Below, piece after piece: positions 18,812-28,002 of a stretch of DNA of 64,000 bases. This DNA is from Abyssisolibacter fermentans (GTDB lineage Bacteria; Bacillota; Clostridia; Tissierellales; MCWD3), in NCBI RefSeq assembly GCF_001559865.1, contig NZ_LOHE01000068.1:141208-205207 (forward strand), in the 5' to 3' direction. The notes below the pieces were generated by a model. That model was not told the origin of the DNA and searched no databases. It saw only the letters and a list, made by a program, of their open reading frames with translations. Both the position numbers and the translations under genes were made by a program. How positions within the stretch are numbered: the stretch's first letter is position 1; every line of letters begins with the position of its first letter.

Positions 18812-19126
18812 TTAACCCAGAGTGAGTAGGAGTAAGAATACACTACAACATTAATTAAATCTTGAATATTCATAAATTTTTACTAATATATTGTAATATA
18901 TTAGTAAAAAATTTATGATTAAGTAAGTGTGAATTGCTAATTAAGAGGAAGTACGAGACTATGGTATAAATAAATTTTCTATTAGGCCACTAATTTCAAA
19001 TTTACTTTCGTTTTTATCCCCTGAATTAGTTTGAATTACAAAAAACATAGATTTCTGTTTTCTACTCGTGAGTTAAATTACAGATTTTAGTTTTCTGCTA
19101 ATAATTTTATGAATAATTTTGGTTTA
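18812..19126. repeat. Decayed AACCC-family element with a long AT hairpin
   Basis: The 670-bp gap between rpmB and asp23 contains a worn copy: a left end TTAACCCAGAGTGAGTAGG, internal GTGTGAATTGCTAA and ACAGATTTTAGTTTTCTGC fragments of the shared module, and a right end TATGAATAATTTTGGTTTAA. Inside, CATAAATTTTTACTAATATA (18871 onward) pairs with its complement up to 18917, giving a stem of over 20 bp with one bulge. The rest of the gap up to 19344 must hold the asp23 promoter (TATAAT at 19205-19210). Confidence 0.5.
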
Positions 19127-19344
19127 ATAACTAATAAATATAGTTTATCCTTTTTTTAAAAATATATAATTCATATAAAATTATATTTATTTTGTAGCAA
19201 GTTTGCTATAATGAAACTATAGAAGTGGTATTAGTTAATAAAAAAGGGTATAATATATTTAACCTAGATTATTTGGGTAATTTATTGAACGTAGCTTCAT
19301 AATAAGGTATTATAATAAGAGATGATTTAAGAGGAGGTTTGTTG

Positions 19345-19707
19345 ATGCCAAAAACTATTAATAATCAATATGGAAATATAATGATAGATGAAAATGTTTT
19401 TGCAACTATAGCTGCTATATCTGCAATGGAATGTTATGGATTAGTTGGTATGGCTTCTAAAAATACAACTGATAATTTAGTTAGATTACTAAAGAAGGAA
19501 CATCTTACAAAGGGTGTTAAGATTACTATTAATGACGATGAAGTTAATATAGATTTGTTTATTATAGTGCAATTTGGTACTAAAATATCTGTTGTAGCGG
19601 ATAATATTATTGGAAAAGTCAAATATAATGTTCAACAGTTAACAGGAGTTGAAGTAGATAAAGTTAATGTTTACGTACAAGGTGTTAGAGTTCAAAAGGA
19701 AAAGTAA
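19345..19707 (+). CDS. Asp23/Gls24 family envelope-stress protein
   Basis: A 120-residue Asp23 (DUF322) family protein. The sequence GNIMIDENVFATIAAISAMEC and the later VDLFIIVQFG-like and VDKVNVYVQGV segments fit the family. In S. aureus such proteins are membrane-linked and connected with envelope stress. I choose the ATG at 19345, 7 bp after GAGGAGG; two TTG codons just upstream are in frame. Pairing with fakA is the standard yloU-yloV arrangement. Confidence 0.9.
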   Translation: MPKTINNQYGNIMIDENVFATIAAISAMECYGLVGMASKNTTDNLVRLLKKEHLTKGVKITINDDEVNIDLFIIVQFGTKISVVADNIIGKVKYNVQQLTGVEVDKVNVYVQGVRVQKEK

Positions 19708-19717
19708 GGAGGTATCA

Positions 19718-21343
19718 ATGTTGAATATTACATATATTGATGGAGCTATGCTTAAAAAATTGCTGATAGCAGGAGCGAAAGCTTTAGAAAACAACAAAGA
19801 GCAGGTAAATGCATTAAATGTATTTCCTGTACCAGATGGTGATACTGGAACAAATATGTCTTTGACTTTAAGCTCAGCTTCAAAGGAAATTCTTAAGATG
19901 AATAACGATAATATTGAAGATATAGCAACATCAGCTTCAAAAGGTTCTTTAATGGGAGCTAGAGGAAATTCAGGTGTTATATTATCTCAGCTTTTTAGAG
20001 GCTTTGCTAAAGGTTTAAGAGGAAAGGACAAGCTAGGTATAAAAGATATAGCACAGGCTTTTGGATTAGCTTCAGATACTGCATATAAAGCTGTAATGAA
20101 ACCTATTGAGGGTACCATACTTACAGTAGCTAGAGAGTGTGCCGAGAAAGCAATTGAATTATCAGAAAATGAAAGTGATATAATAGTGTTTTTAGAAAAG
20201 GTATTATCCCATGGGGAGATGGTATTACAAAAAACACCAGAAATGCTTGATGTATTAAAGCAAGCAGGCGTAGTAGATGCAGGTGGAAAAGGATTATTAA
20301 TAATACTAAAAGGTGCTTATAACGTATTGATAGGCAAGGAAGATGTCGATATTAATATAGTACATGATAATACTCCAAAACAAACACATGAAATTGTAAC
20401 AGGAGATATAAAATTTGGTTATTGTACTGAATTTATAATAAATAATGCAAAAGATAGTTCAGAAAACTTTAGAAAGCAGATAGTAAAGTATGGTGATTCT
20501 ATTATAGTAATAGGTGATGGAGATATAATAAAAACACATATACATACTAACGAGCCAGGAACAGTTTTACAAAAAGCTTTAAGTATTGGTGAACTAATGG
20601 ATATAAAAATAGAAAACATGAGATTGCAGCATAAAAATGTTTTATTTAATGAAGAAGATAAAAAAGAAAATGATAGTCAAGAAATGAAAAAATATGGGAT
20701 AATTGCTGTAGTTAGAGGTAAAGGGGTAGAAGATGTCTTTAGAGATTTAAATGTTGACTACATCATAGAGGGTGGTCAAACAATGAACCCTAGTACAGAA
20801 GATATATTAAAAGCTGTTGATTCTTTGAAAGCAGAGAATATAATTATACTGCCTAACAATGGCAACATTATTTTAACAGCACAGCAGGTACAGAAAATAA
20901 GTGAAAAAAACATTGGAATTATTCCTACAAAAAATATTCCTCAAGGTGTTGGTGCTTTAATTTCATTTGATAGTGATTTAGATTTAGACGAGAATATTGA
21001 ATGTATGACAGAAGCACTAGAAGATATAAAAAGTGGAGAGGTTACTACAGCCGTAAGAGATACTGTTATTAATGATATAGAGATTAAAGAAGGAGATATC
21101 ATTGGTATTTATGATGGTAGTATAGTTAAAGCTGGTAAAGATTTAGAAAATACAAGTTTTGAGATGATTAGTCAAATGATTGATGAAGACACTGATATAG
21201 TTACTATCTTCTATGGAGAAGATGTGACCCTAGAAGATGCTCAACAACTAGTTTCTAAGATTAAATCTGAAATAGATGATTGTGATATAGAACTTGTTTA
21301 TGGAGGTCAGCCATTATATTATTATTTAGTTTCAGTTGAATAA
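19718..21343 (+). CDS. fakA: Fatty acid kinase, ATP-binding subunit FakA (DAK2/DegV-like, YloV)
   Basis: A 541-residue protein with an N-terminal DhaL/DAK2 nucleotide domain (about 1-200: VFPVPDGDTGTNMS, GARGNSGVILSQ, DAGGKGL) and a C-terminal half containing a DegV-like region. With a FakB lipid-binding partner (none in this window) it phosphorylates fatty acids for phospholipid synthesis. The start is the ATG at 19718 after AAGGAGG; a frame open further upstream overlaps asp23 and is not needed. A terminator follows. Confidence 0.93.
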   Translation: MLNITYIDGAMLKKLLIAGAKALENNKEQVNALNVFPVPDGDTGTNMSLTLSSASKEILKMNNDNIEDIATSASKGSLMGARGNSGVILSQLFRGFAKGLRGKDKLGIKDIAQAFGLASDTAYKAVMKPIEGTILTVARECAEKAIELSENESDIIVFLEKVLSHGEMVLQKTPEMLDVLKQAGVVDAGGKGLLIILKGAYNVLIGKEDVDINIVHDNTPKQTHEIVTGDIKFGYCTEFIINNAKDSSENFRKQIVKYGDSIIVIGDGDIIKTHIHTNEPGTVLQKALSIGELMDIKIENMRLQHKNVLFNEEDKKENDSQEMKKYGIIAVVRGKGVEDVFRDLNVDYIIEGGQTMNPSTEDILKAVDSLKAENIIILPNNGNIILTAQQVQKISEKNIGIIPTKNIPQGVGALISFDSDLDLDENIECMTEALEDIKSGEVTTAVRDTVINDIEIKEGDIIGIYDGSIVKAGKDLENTSFEMISQMIDEDTDIVTIFYGEDVTLEDAQQLVSKIKSEIDDCDIELVYGGQPLYYYLVSVE

Positions 21344-21461
21344 ATTATAGAATTATATATAATGTTTTTACTTAATATTTTTTATTCTTAGCTTTTTAGA
21401 AGTATGATAGTTTATTATTATAAAAGGACTACAATGATTTGAATAAATCTTATTTAAAGAT

Positions 21462-21498
21462 AAAAAGTTAAGTAGATGTGATGCTTAACTTTTTTTCT
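21462..21498 (+). terminator. Rho-independent terminator after fakA
   Basis: AAAAAGTTAAG (21462-21472) pairs with CTTAACTTTTT, followed by more T residues. It lies immediately before a tandem repeat array. Confidence 0.75.
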
Positions 21499-21502
21499 TT
21501 AA

Positions 21503-22060
21503 GCAGAGAATCCAAATCTATGATTTTGAGCAGGGAACTAAAATCTATGATTTTATGTGAGTCGCTTACTCCTATGAATATAATGAATAGGAGGTACAAC
21601 TCCGCTTATTCCTAGGAACGGAGTGAGTAGGAGTTACAGTTTGAAAGAGCAATAAAGAGAGAAATAAAAAAAGTTAAAATCACAAAAAAATGGTATTAAA
21701 AATATGTAAGGCAAAGATTAAGAAAGCAGAGAACCCAAATCTATGATTTTATGTGAGTCGCTTACTCCTATGAATATAATGAATAGGAGGTACAACTCCG
21801 CTTATTCCTAGGAACGGAGTGAGTAGGAGTTACAGTTTGAAAGAGCAATAAAGAGAGAAATAAAAAAGTTAAAATCACAAAAAAAATGGTATTAAGATAT
21901 GTAAGGCAAAGATTAAGAAAGCAGAGAACCCAAGTCTGTGATTTGGTGTAAATCACTTACTCCTAGGAATGAAAATGAGTAGGAGTTTCATATTATAGAA
22001 ATGAATATGAGGTACAGCTATTCGCTTACTCCTAGGAATAAAGTGAATAGGAGTTTAATT
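21503..22060. repeat. Tandem array of the shared repeat module, period about 195 bp
   Basis: Units begin GCAGAGAACCCAAATCTATG or close variants at 21503/21530, 21726 and 21921, so the period is 195-196 bp. The first two units are almost identical over their length, while the third diverges after about 40 bp. Each unit carries GTGAGTCGCTTACTCC, a CCTAGGAACGGAGTGAGTAGG segment with internal symmetry, and a GGTAT-AAG-ATATGTAAGGC tail. There is no coding potential. The array fills the fakA-recG gap and ends 37 bp before the recG start. Confidence 0.85.
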
Positions 22061-22096
22061 TAAGGGGTAATAGGTTAATTATAGGAGGGCACTATT

Positions 22097-24157
22097 TTGG
22101 ATTCATTATGTAATTCTATTCAATATGTAAAAGGTGTTGGACCAAAACGAGCTGAAAAATTGAAAAAACTTGGAATCAATACTTATTATGATGCTCTTTA
22201 TTATTTTCCCAGAGGCTATGAAGATAAATCTGAGAAAATAAAAATTGTACAAGGTCAAGATGGAAAGAGACAAACCTTTGAATTATGGGTTGCAGGAAAA
22301 GCAGCTATGTCTAGACCAAATAGAAAATTAACAATATTAAAAATGCAAGTGCGAGATGAAACAGCTACAGCACAAATAGTATGGTTTAATCAAGCTTATA
22401 TGAAGGATAAGTTTAAAATTGGTCAAAAGATTATTGTTACTGGAAAAATCAAAAGAGTGTATAATCGTATTGAGATACATAATCCTGTAATAGAATCAGA
22501 TAATAAATTTAAAAATATAAGTAAAATTACTCCAATATACCCATTGACAAAAGGTATAAAAAATAATGATATAATTAGAATAGTTGATAATGTTATAACT
22601 GATACTGTAGATACAATACAAGATACTTTACCTAATAGCTTAATGATTCAAAATGATTTAATAGATCTAAAAACAGCTCTAAAAGATATACACTTTCCGC
22701 AAAATATGGATAGTTATGCCAAAGCTAGAAGAAGGTTAGTTTTTGAAGAGTTTTTTATGTTTCAACTTGGTTTAATGAGTATCAGAAAAAAAATAAACAA
22801 TAACGAGGGTATAAAGTTTAATAAAAGCCCAAAGATATATGATTTAATAGATACATTTCCTTTTAAGCTTACAAACGCCCAAGATAAAGTTTTAAGCGAG
22901 ATATTATCTGATATGAATTCTAATAAAACAATGAATAGATTAATACAGGGAGATGTAGGTTCTGGAAAGACGATAATAGCTATTTTAGCAATGTATCATG
23001 CAGTATGCTCTGGATATCAAGCAGTCATGATGGCTCCTACTGAAATTTTGGCTAAGCAGCATTATGAATCAGTTAATAACATACTAAAACCTTTTGGTAT
23101 TAGATGTGATTTATTAGTAGGTAGCATGACACAAAAAAATAAAGAAGTAGTAAAAGAAAAGATTAAAAATTCTCAAGTAAACATACTTATAGGAACACAT
23201 GCTTTGATACAGGATAGTGTTATTTTTGATAAGCTAGGAATTGTTATAACAGACGAACAGCACAGGTTTGGAGTTAGACAAAGAGTATCATTAGCTAATA
23301 AAGGTTATAATCCAGATGTCATGGTTATGACAGCTACTCCAATTCCTAGAACATTAGCTTTAATATTATATGGAGATTTAGATATTTCGGTTATAGATGA
23401 ATTACCTCCAGGAAGAAAGCCTGTAAAAACATACCCAGTAGGTAACAATATGTCTAATAGGGTTTATAATTTTGTTAAAGAGCAAATAAAAGAAGGAAGA
23501 CAGGCTTACATAGTATGTCCATTAATTGAAGAATCAGAAGCTTTAGATACCTTGAAATCAGCTCAAGTAATGTATGATGAATTAATTGATAGTTACTTTT
23601 CAGATATTGAGGTTGCATTAATACATGGTAAGATGAAAAATACTGATAAAGAATATGTTATGGAAAAATTTAAGAATGGAGATATAGATGTTTTAATATC
23701 AACAACAGTTATTGAGGTTGGTATAAATGTTCCAAATGCAAATATTATGGTTATAGAAAATGCTGAAAGATTTGGTTTAGCTCAACTTCATCAGTTAAGA
23801 GGAAGAGTTGGTAGAGGCAGTGAGCAAGCTTATTGTATACTAATAAATAGAGGGAATAATAAAATATCAGTAAAAAGAATGCATATTATGAAAGAAACAA
23901 ATGATGGTTTTATAATATCTCAAAAAGACTTGGAGCTTAGAGGACCAGGAGATATTTTAGGAATTAGGCAACATGGACTGCCAAGTTTTAAAATAGCTAA
24001 TGTTTTTACAGATATAGATATTCTAAAAGAAGCACAAACAGCAGCAAAAAAAATTATATCAAATAAAGAATTATTATCTTCACAGGAAAATAATTTGTTG
24101 AATAATAAAATACAAAAATTATTTAATGATATAAATGAAATAGATAAGAGTTTTTAA
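22097..24157 (+). CDS. recG: ATP-dependent DNA helicase RecG
   Basis: A 686-residue branch-migration helicase. It has an N-terminal wedge/OB domain (about 1-230), Walker A GDVGSGKT, the DEQH box (TDEQHRFG), TATPIPRTL, and the family's QLRGRVGRG motif, ending with the GPGDILGIRQHGLP region. It starts at TTG 22097 after ATAGGAGGG, right behind the repeat array. The recG-rsmD-coaD order is conserved in Firmicutes. Confidence 0.96.
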   Translation: MDSLCNSIQYVKGVGPKRAEKLKKLGINTYYDALYYFPRGYEDKSEKIKIVQGQDGKRQTFELWVAGKAAMSRPNRKLTILKMQVRDETATAQIVWFNQAYMKDKFKIGQKIIVTGKIKRVYNRIEIHNPVIESDNKFKNISKITPIYPLTKGIKNNDIIRIVDNVITDTVDTIQDTLPNSLMIQNDLIDLKTALKDIHFPQNMDSYAKARRRLVFEEFFMFQLGLMSIRKKINNNEGIKFNKSPKIYDLIDTFPFKLTNAQDKVLSEILSDMNSNKTMNRLIQGDVGSGKTIIAILAMYHAVCSGYQAVMMAPTEILAKQHYESVNNILKPFGIRCDLLVGSMTQKNKEVVKEKIKNSQVNILIGTHALIQDSVIFDKLGIVITDEQHRFGVRQRVSLANKGYNPDVMVMTATPIPRTLALILYGDLDISVIDELPPGRKPVKTYPVGNNMSNRVYNFVKEQIKEGRQAYIVCPLIEESEALDTLKSAQVMYDELIDSYFSDIEVALIHGKMKNTDKEYVMEKFKNGDIDVLISTTVIEVGINVPNANIMVIENAERFGLAQLHQLRGRVGRGSEQAYCILINRGNNKISVKRMHIMKETNDGFIISQKDLELRGPGDILGIRQHGLPSFKIANVFTDIDILKEAQTAAKKIISNKELLSSQENNLLNNKIQKLFNDINEIDKSF

Positions 24158-24323
24158 TTTATAATAATATTTTTGAAATAAATGTATTTTTCAATTTAAA
24201 AAACAAAAATTAGCATTGGGAATCTTCTATAGAAAAACTTTGCCTTATATTAGTATTTAAGTTAAGAGAATTTGTATATAATATTAAAACATGCTAAAAT
24301 ATGAATTGTAGGAGGGGAAAGCC

Positions 24324-24905
24324 CTGAGAGTAATAACAGGAAAAGCTAAAGGACATAAACTAAAGGCTCCAAGTGGTAATAAAACAAGACCTACAACTGA
24401 TAAAGTAAAAGAATCTATATTTAACATTATAGGTCAAATAGATTCTAATGCATATATATTAGATTTATTTGCTGGGTCTGGTTCAATGGGAATTGAATTT
24501 TTAAGCCGTGGAGGGAAAAAATGTTTTTTTATAGATATGGACTCTAATGCTAATAGAGTTATAAAACAAAACCTAGAAAAAACAAAACTCAAAGAGCAGG
24601 CAGAGGTTTATAAAACAGATGTTATTAAAGCTATAAAAAAATTAGGAAGCAGACAATTAAAATTTGATTTTGTTTTTATGGATCCACCTTATGGTAAATT
24701 ATTTGTAGTTTCTTCATTAGAACAATTAATAGAAGATAATATTATCAAGACTGGATGTATTGTAATTGTTGAGCATTCAAGTGATGAAAAATTACCAAGT
24801 TCAATTAACAAGCTTCATGTTCTTGATTGTAGAAAATATGGCAATACGTTTGTTACTTTTTATGAAATGAAGGAGGAAAATAATGATTGCAGTATATCCA
24901 GGTAG
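24324..24905 (+). CDS. rsmD: 16S rRNA (guanine-966-N2)-methyltransferase, apparent CTG start
   Basis: A 193-residue RsmD-type methyltransferase. The protein must begin (M)RVITGKAKGHKLKAP, matching the family's N-terminus, yet the codon in the Met position is CTG at 24324, with GGAGGGG 6 bp upstream and an in-frame TAG at 24309. No ATG, GTG or TTG occurs in frame before the ATG at 24486, and starting there would remove the SAM motif DLFAGSGSMGIE. The catalytic motif is MDPPYG near residue 120. Its last 23 bp overlap coaD, indicating coupled translation. It modifies G966 of 16S rRNA. Confidence 0.9.
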   Translation: MRVITGKAKGHKLKAPSGNKTRPTTDKVKESIFNIIGQIDSNAYILDLFAGSGSMGIEFLSRGGKKCFFIDMDSNANRVIKQNLEKTKLKEQAEVYKTDVIKAIKKLGSRQLKFDFVFMDPPYGKLFVVSSLEQLIEDNIIKTGCIVIVEHSSDEKLPSSINKLHVLDCRKYGNTFVTFYEMKEENNDCSISR

Positions 24906-25362
24906 CTTTGACCCAATTACATATGGTCATATAGATATTATTGAAAGAAGTTCTAAAAAATTTGAAAAAATCATTGTTAGTGTATTGAAGAATCCTGCAA
25001 AAAACCCAATGTTTAGTGTAAATGAAAGAGTAAAATTTATAGAAGAAGCAACAAAACATCTAGATAATGTAATCGTTGATAGTTTTTCGGGACTATTAAT
25101 AGATTATGTTAAGCAAAATAACATTTCTATTATAGTTAAGGGATTACGTTCAACTACTGATTTTGAGTACGAACTACAAATGGCATTAACCAATAAATGT
25201 TTAGATCAAAATATTGAAACAGTGTTTTTAATGACTAGTAGTAATTATATTTATTTAAGCTCTAGTTTAGTTAAAGATGTTGTTAAATTCAATGGTGATG
25301 TGTCTAAATTTGTTCCACCAGTTGTTAGAGAAGCTGTAATAAGAAAAATTAAGGGGGTTTAG
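24883..25362 (+). CDS. coaD: Pantetheine-phosphate adenylyltransferase
   Basis: A 159-residue hexameric nucleotidyltransferase that makes dephospho-CoA. It begins IAVYPGSFDPITYGHIDII, with the T/HxGH active site as TYGH, and has the late YIYLSSSLVKDV motif. Normal length. The AAGGAGG ribosome site lies inside the end of rsmD. Confidence 0.97.
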   Translation: MIAVYPGSFDPITYGHIDIIERSSKKFEKIIVSVLKNPAKNPMFSVNERVKFIEEATKHLDNVIVDSFSGLLIDYVKQNNISIIVKGLRSTTDFEYELQMALTNKCLDQNIETVFLMTSSNYIYLSSSLVKDVVKFNGDVSKFVPPVVREAVIRKIKGV

Positions 25363-25369
25363 TTTTAAT

Positions 25370-25813
25370 ATGGATGTATTAAAATTATTAGATGAAATAG
25401 AAGATATTGTGGAAGATGCTTCTGTAATTCCTTTGACAGGAAAAGTTATGGTTGACAAAGAGGAAATATTTAACATTATCAAGGCTATAAGAATAAAACT
25501 TCCTGATGAAATAAAACAAGCTGAATGGATTAAAGAAGAAAGACAAAGGATTTTAGCAGAAGCACAAAATGAAGCAGATACTATAGTTGATGAAGTAAAA
25601 ACTCATATAGAAGAGATGATTGAAAAAGATGAAATAACTAAGTTAGCAAATGATAGAGCAAATGATATAATAAAGAAAGCACAAAATAATGCAAAAGAAA
25701 TAAGAATTGGAAGCATAGAATATGCCGATGAGCTGCTTAAGGAAATGCAAGAGAAATTAAAAGAGACAATCAAAATATTAGATGAAAATAGAAATGAGCT
25801 AAAAGGCATTTAA
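25370..25813 (+). CDS. Conserved coiled-coil protein (F-type ATPase subunit b-like)
   Basis: A 147-residue, highly charged and Ala/Glu-rich protein predicted to be mostly helical and coiled-coil (about 45-140). It starts MDVLKLLDEIEDIVEDA and contains VPLTGKVMVDKEE-type residues. Proteins of this kind, sometimes annotated as an ATPase or ATP synthase b-like, are typically found between coaD and ylbJ in Clostridia. There is no membrane segment and no catalytic motif, so function is unknown. It is 7 bp from coaD; its stop overlaps the convergent ylbJ stop by 4 bp. Confidence 0.75.
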   Translation: MDVLKLLDEIEDIVEDASVIPLTGKVMVDKEEIFNIIKAIRIKLPDEIKQAEWIKEERQRILAEAQNEADTIVDEVKTHIEEMIEKDEITKLANDRANDIIKKAQNNAKEIRIGSIEYADELLKEMQEKLKETIKILDENRNELKGI

Positions 25814-27093
25814 TTTCTTTTATTTATTTTACTTGTAATAAAATTGTAAACAACACCAAAGAGTAATAATGTAATGATTACTACCGCAAATAATTTCAAA
25901 GAAAATACAAAAATGTTCAACCAGTTATTAGGAAATAAATAGACATTCGTATTTATTTTTGATACTATAGTATAATCATTCTGGGAATAGAAACTTTTAT
26001 AAATAATTAATGTTAAAACAGCTGAAAGAAGTCCATGAGCAAATTTTGCAGCTATATAAGGCTTTAATTTCAGCTTAGTTTCTTTTATTATACTAATTAC
26101 TTGGCTATGAATAGATAAGCCGCTCCATCCAATTATAAAGCTTATAGCGGATAGTTTTGCTACATAGCTAGAATTACCTACAGCTGCAATGATTTTGCAG
26201 CCATTTGTCATCTCTATAAATCCACACAATAGACCTTTAATCAGATCTTTAGAAATAGATGGAATTATATAACATAATATTGATGAGAATACATCAAATA
26301 TTTTTGTACTTAACAGGAGGTTTGTTATTATAGAATAAAGTATAATAAAACCTCCGACCATTAAAATAGTATTCATAGATTTTATGACGGCTAAACTCAA
26401 AAGTTCACCTATGGATTTATCATTTTTTCTTCTTTTTTGAATGAGTTTATCTAAAGCTGTATTGAGTGAAATATTATTAATAAAGCTATAGTGTGAATTT
26501 TTATATTTGAAATCATAGTAAAATTTAAAAATAAGACCTACACCTAAAGCTCCTATATAGTGACTAATGGCAAATAAAGTACCTAAAGAAGGGTTATTAA
26601 GCATTCCTATTGAAACTGAACCAATTAAAAATAAAGGACCAGAAGTACTACAAAATGATAGTATTTTTTGACCGCTTATAGTATCAATTTCATTGTTACT
26701 TAATAAATTGGCAACATTTTTAGCGCCAATAGGATAACCAGAAGCAATACTAATTGAAAAAACGTATGCGCTTTGTCCTGGAACATTAAAGATAGGTTTT
26801 ATAATAGGTTCTAGAAGCGTACCTATAAAATCAGCTATACCTAAGTTTATTAAAATTTCAGAACAAACAAAAAATGGAAACAAAGAGGGCAAAATTATAT
26901 TTAGCCATATATTAACACCTTCTACACCTGCTTTTAATGCTGTCTCTGGCTGTAATAGTATTAGAAATGCGAGTAATACTACAATATGAATAACTAATAC
27001 AAAAAAAAAGGCTTTTTTCCAGTGGGCATATTTTTTTTTGAAATGATTGAATATATATGTAAATGATAATAATAATAAAAGAAAGTTAATCAT
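25810..27093 (-). CDS. ylbJ: Sporulation integral membrane protein YlbJ
   Basis: A 427-residue polytopic membrane protein (about eight or more helices) with two Gate/nucleoside-recognition-type regions: GVNIWLNIILPSLFPFFVCSE and later a SGYPIGAKNVANLL and GFIEMTNGC region. It matches YlbJ, needed for spore cortex formation and controlled by late mother-cell factors in Bacillus. Good AGGAGG site upstream of ATG 27093. It indicates a spore former. Confidence 0.92.
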   Translation of the reverse strand: MINFLLLLLSFTYIFNHFKKKYAHWKKAFFFVLVIHIVVLLAFLILLQPETALKAGVEGVNIWLNIILPSLFPFFVCSEILINLGIADFIGTLLEPIIKPIFNVPGQSAYVFSISIASGYPIGAKNVANLLSNNEIDTISGQKILSFCSTSGPLFLIGSVSIGMLNNPSLGTLFAISHYIGALGVGLIFKFYYDFKYKNSHYSFINNISLNTALDKLIQKRRKNDKSIGELLSLAVIKSMNTILMVGGFIILYSIITNLLLSTKIFDVFSSILCYIIPSISKDLIKGLLCGFIEMTNGCKIIAAVGNSSYVAKLSAISFIIGWSGLSIHSQVISIIKETKLKLKPYIAAKFAHGLLSAVLTLIIYKSFYSQNDYTIVSKINTNVYLFPNNWLNIFVFSLKLFAVVIITLLLFGVVYNFITSKINKRN

Positions 27094-27136
27094 ATATACC
27101 TCCTGTTGTTATGATTGGTATATTATATTAAAATTC

Positions 27137-27195
27137 AACCCTGATTATTCATATAACGATCAAATAATATGCTGTATAGAAATAATCTGGGTTTA
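27137..27195. mobile_element. Minimal AACCC-family element (copy 2, about 59 bp)
   Basis: Consists of little more than both ends: AACCCTGATTATTCATATAA, the AATAATATGCTGT motif, and AATAATCTGGGTTTA. The two ends can fold into one hairpin. It lies between the divergent ylbJ and lipoprotein genes. Confidence 0.75.
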
Positions 27196-27256
27196 CTACC
27201 AAATATCCATAAACGGTATTTAATTAATAATTTAGATTAATATTGGAGGGGAAAGT

Positions 27257-27886
27257 ATGAAGAAGAAAAATAGGTTGATTATTTTTATAATAATGATTTT
27301 CATATACTTAATAAATATAAGTGGTTGTAGTATGAGTAATAATGAATACAAAGAAGAGATTAGGAATAAACAAGCAACAATTGAAGATTTAAATAGTAAG
27401 CTTGATGCAGTAAAAGAAAAGGAGGCTTTACTAAAATCTCAAATAGAACAGTTAAGAAAAAATAGTGGAGAAAGTCAAAAAAAAGCTGAAATTTATAAAG
27501 TAGAACATGAATATTTTCCTTTTATAACTAATATGGCATTAAAATTTGTAAGAGCTCAAACAAAAGGGGATGTTTCAGTAATAGAAGAAATAATAGCAGG
27601 AAAGCTTAATCTTATAGAAGATAATGGTGACATAAAAATCTACAAAACCATTAATGGGAATAGGCAAGAATGGATGATATATGAAAAAAATTCAAAGCTA
27701 ATATATAAGGATATGGTAATACAAGGTTATGAATATGATGCTGAGCAAGATATATTTAAATTATATATAAGACAATTTTATATAAATAATGATGATAGCG
27801 TGAATGAGCCTCCAGTTTTCTTAAATTTATCATTTGCCAAACAAGAAGATGTTTTTAAAATCATAGACTTAGAATTTGATGTTTAA
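27257..27886 (+). CDS. Predicted lipoprotein, unknown function
   Basis: A 209-residue protein with a lipoprotein signal: basic start, hydrophobic core at about 7-20 and lipobox ISGC with Cys24. Residues 28-75 look like a coiled coil. The C-terminal part (about 85-209) has alternating strands and no motif I recognise. It should be anchored on the outer face of the membrane. It has a strong TTGGAGGGG site and stands alone between ylbJ and larA. Confidence 0.7.
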   Translation: MKKKNRLIIFIIMIFIYLINISGCSMSNNEYKEEIRNKQATIEDLNSKLDAVKEKEALLKSQIEQLRKNSGESQKKAEIYKVEHEYFPFITNMALKFVRAQTKGDVSVIEEIIAGKLNLIEDNGDIKIYKTINGNRQEWMIYEKNSKLIYKDMVIQGYEYDAEQDIFKLYIRQFYINNDDSVNEPPVFLNLSFAKQEDVFKIIDLEFDV

Positions 27887-28002
27887 AACAATATATGAAA
27901 GTAATAATTAATTAAATTAGGAAACTAATTTTTAAGATTACCTCTAAATATGTTATTATTATAAATAACATTGTTGTAATTATGCAGAAAAGGGGAATAG
28001 AT

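Noticed and set aside
19667..19717. An earlier start for fakA inside asp23
   Set aside because: It would overlap asp23 by about 40 bp with no ribosome site, while AAGGAGG is perfectly placed for ATG 19718.
21503..22060. CRISPR array as an explanation of the 195-bp periodic repeat
   Set aside because: Units are long and near-identical with no unique spacers, and no cas genes are present.
24486..24905. A shorter rsmD starting at ATG 24486
   Set aside because: It would lack the N-terminus and split the SAM-binding motif; the upstream CTG has an excellent ribosome site and full family similarity.
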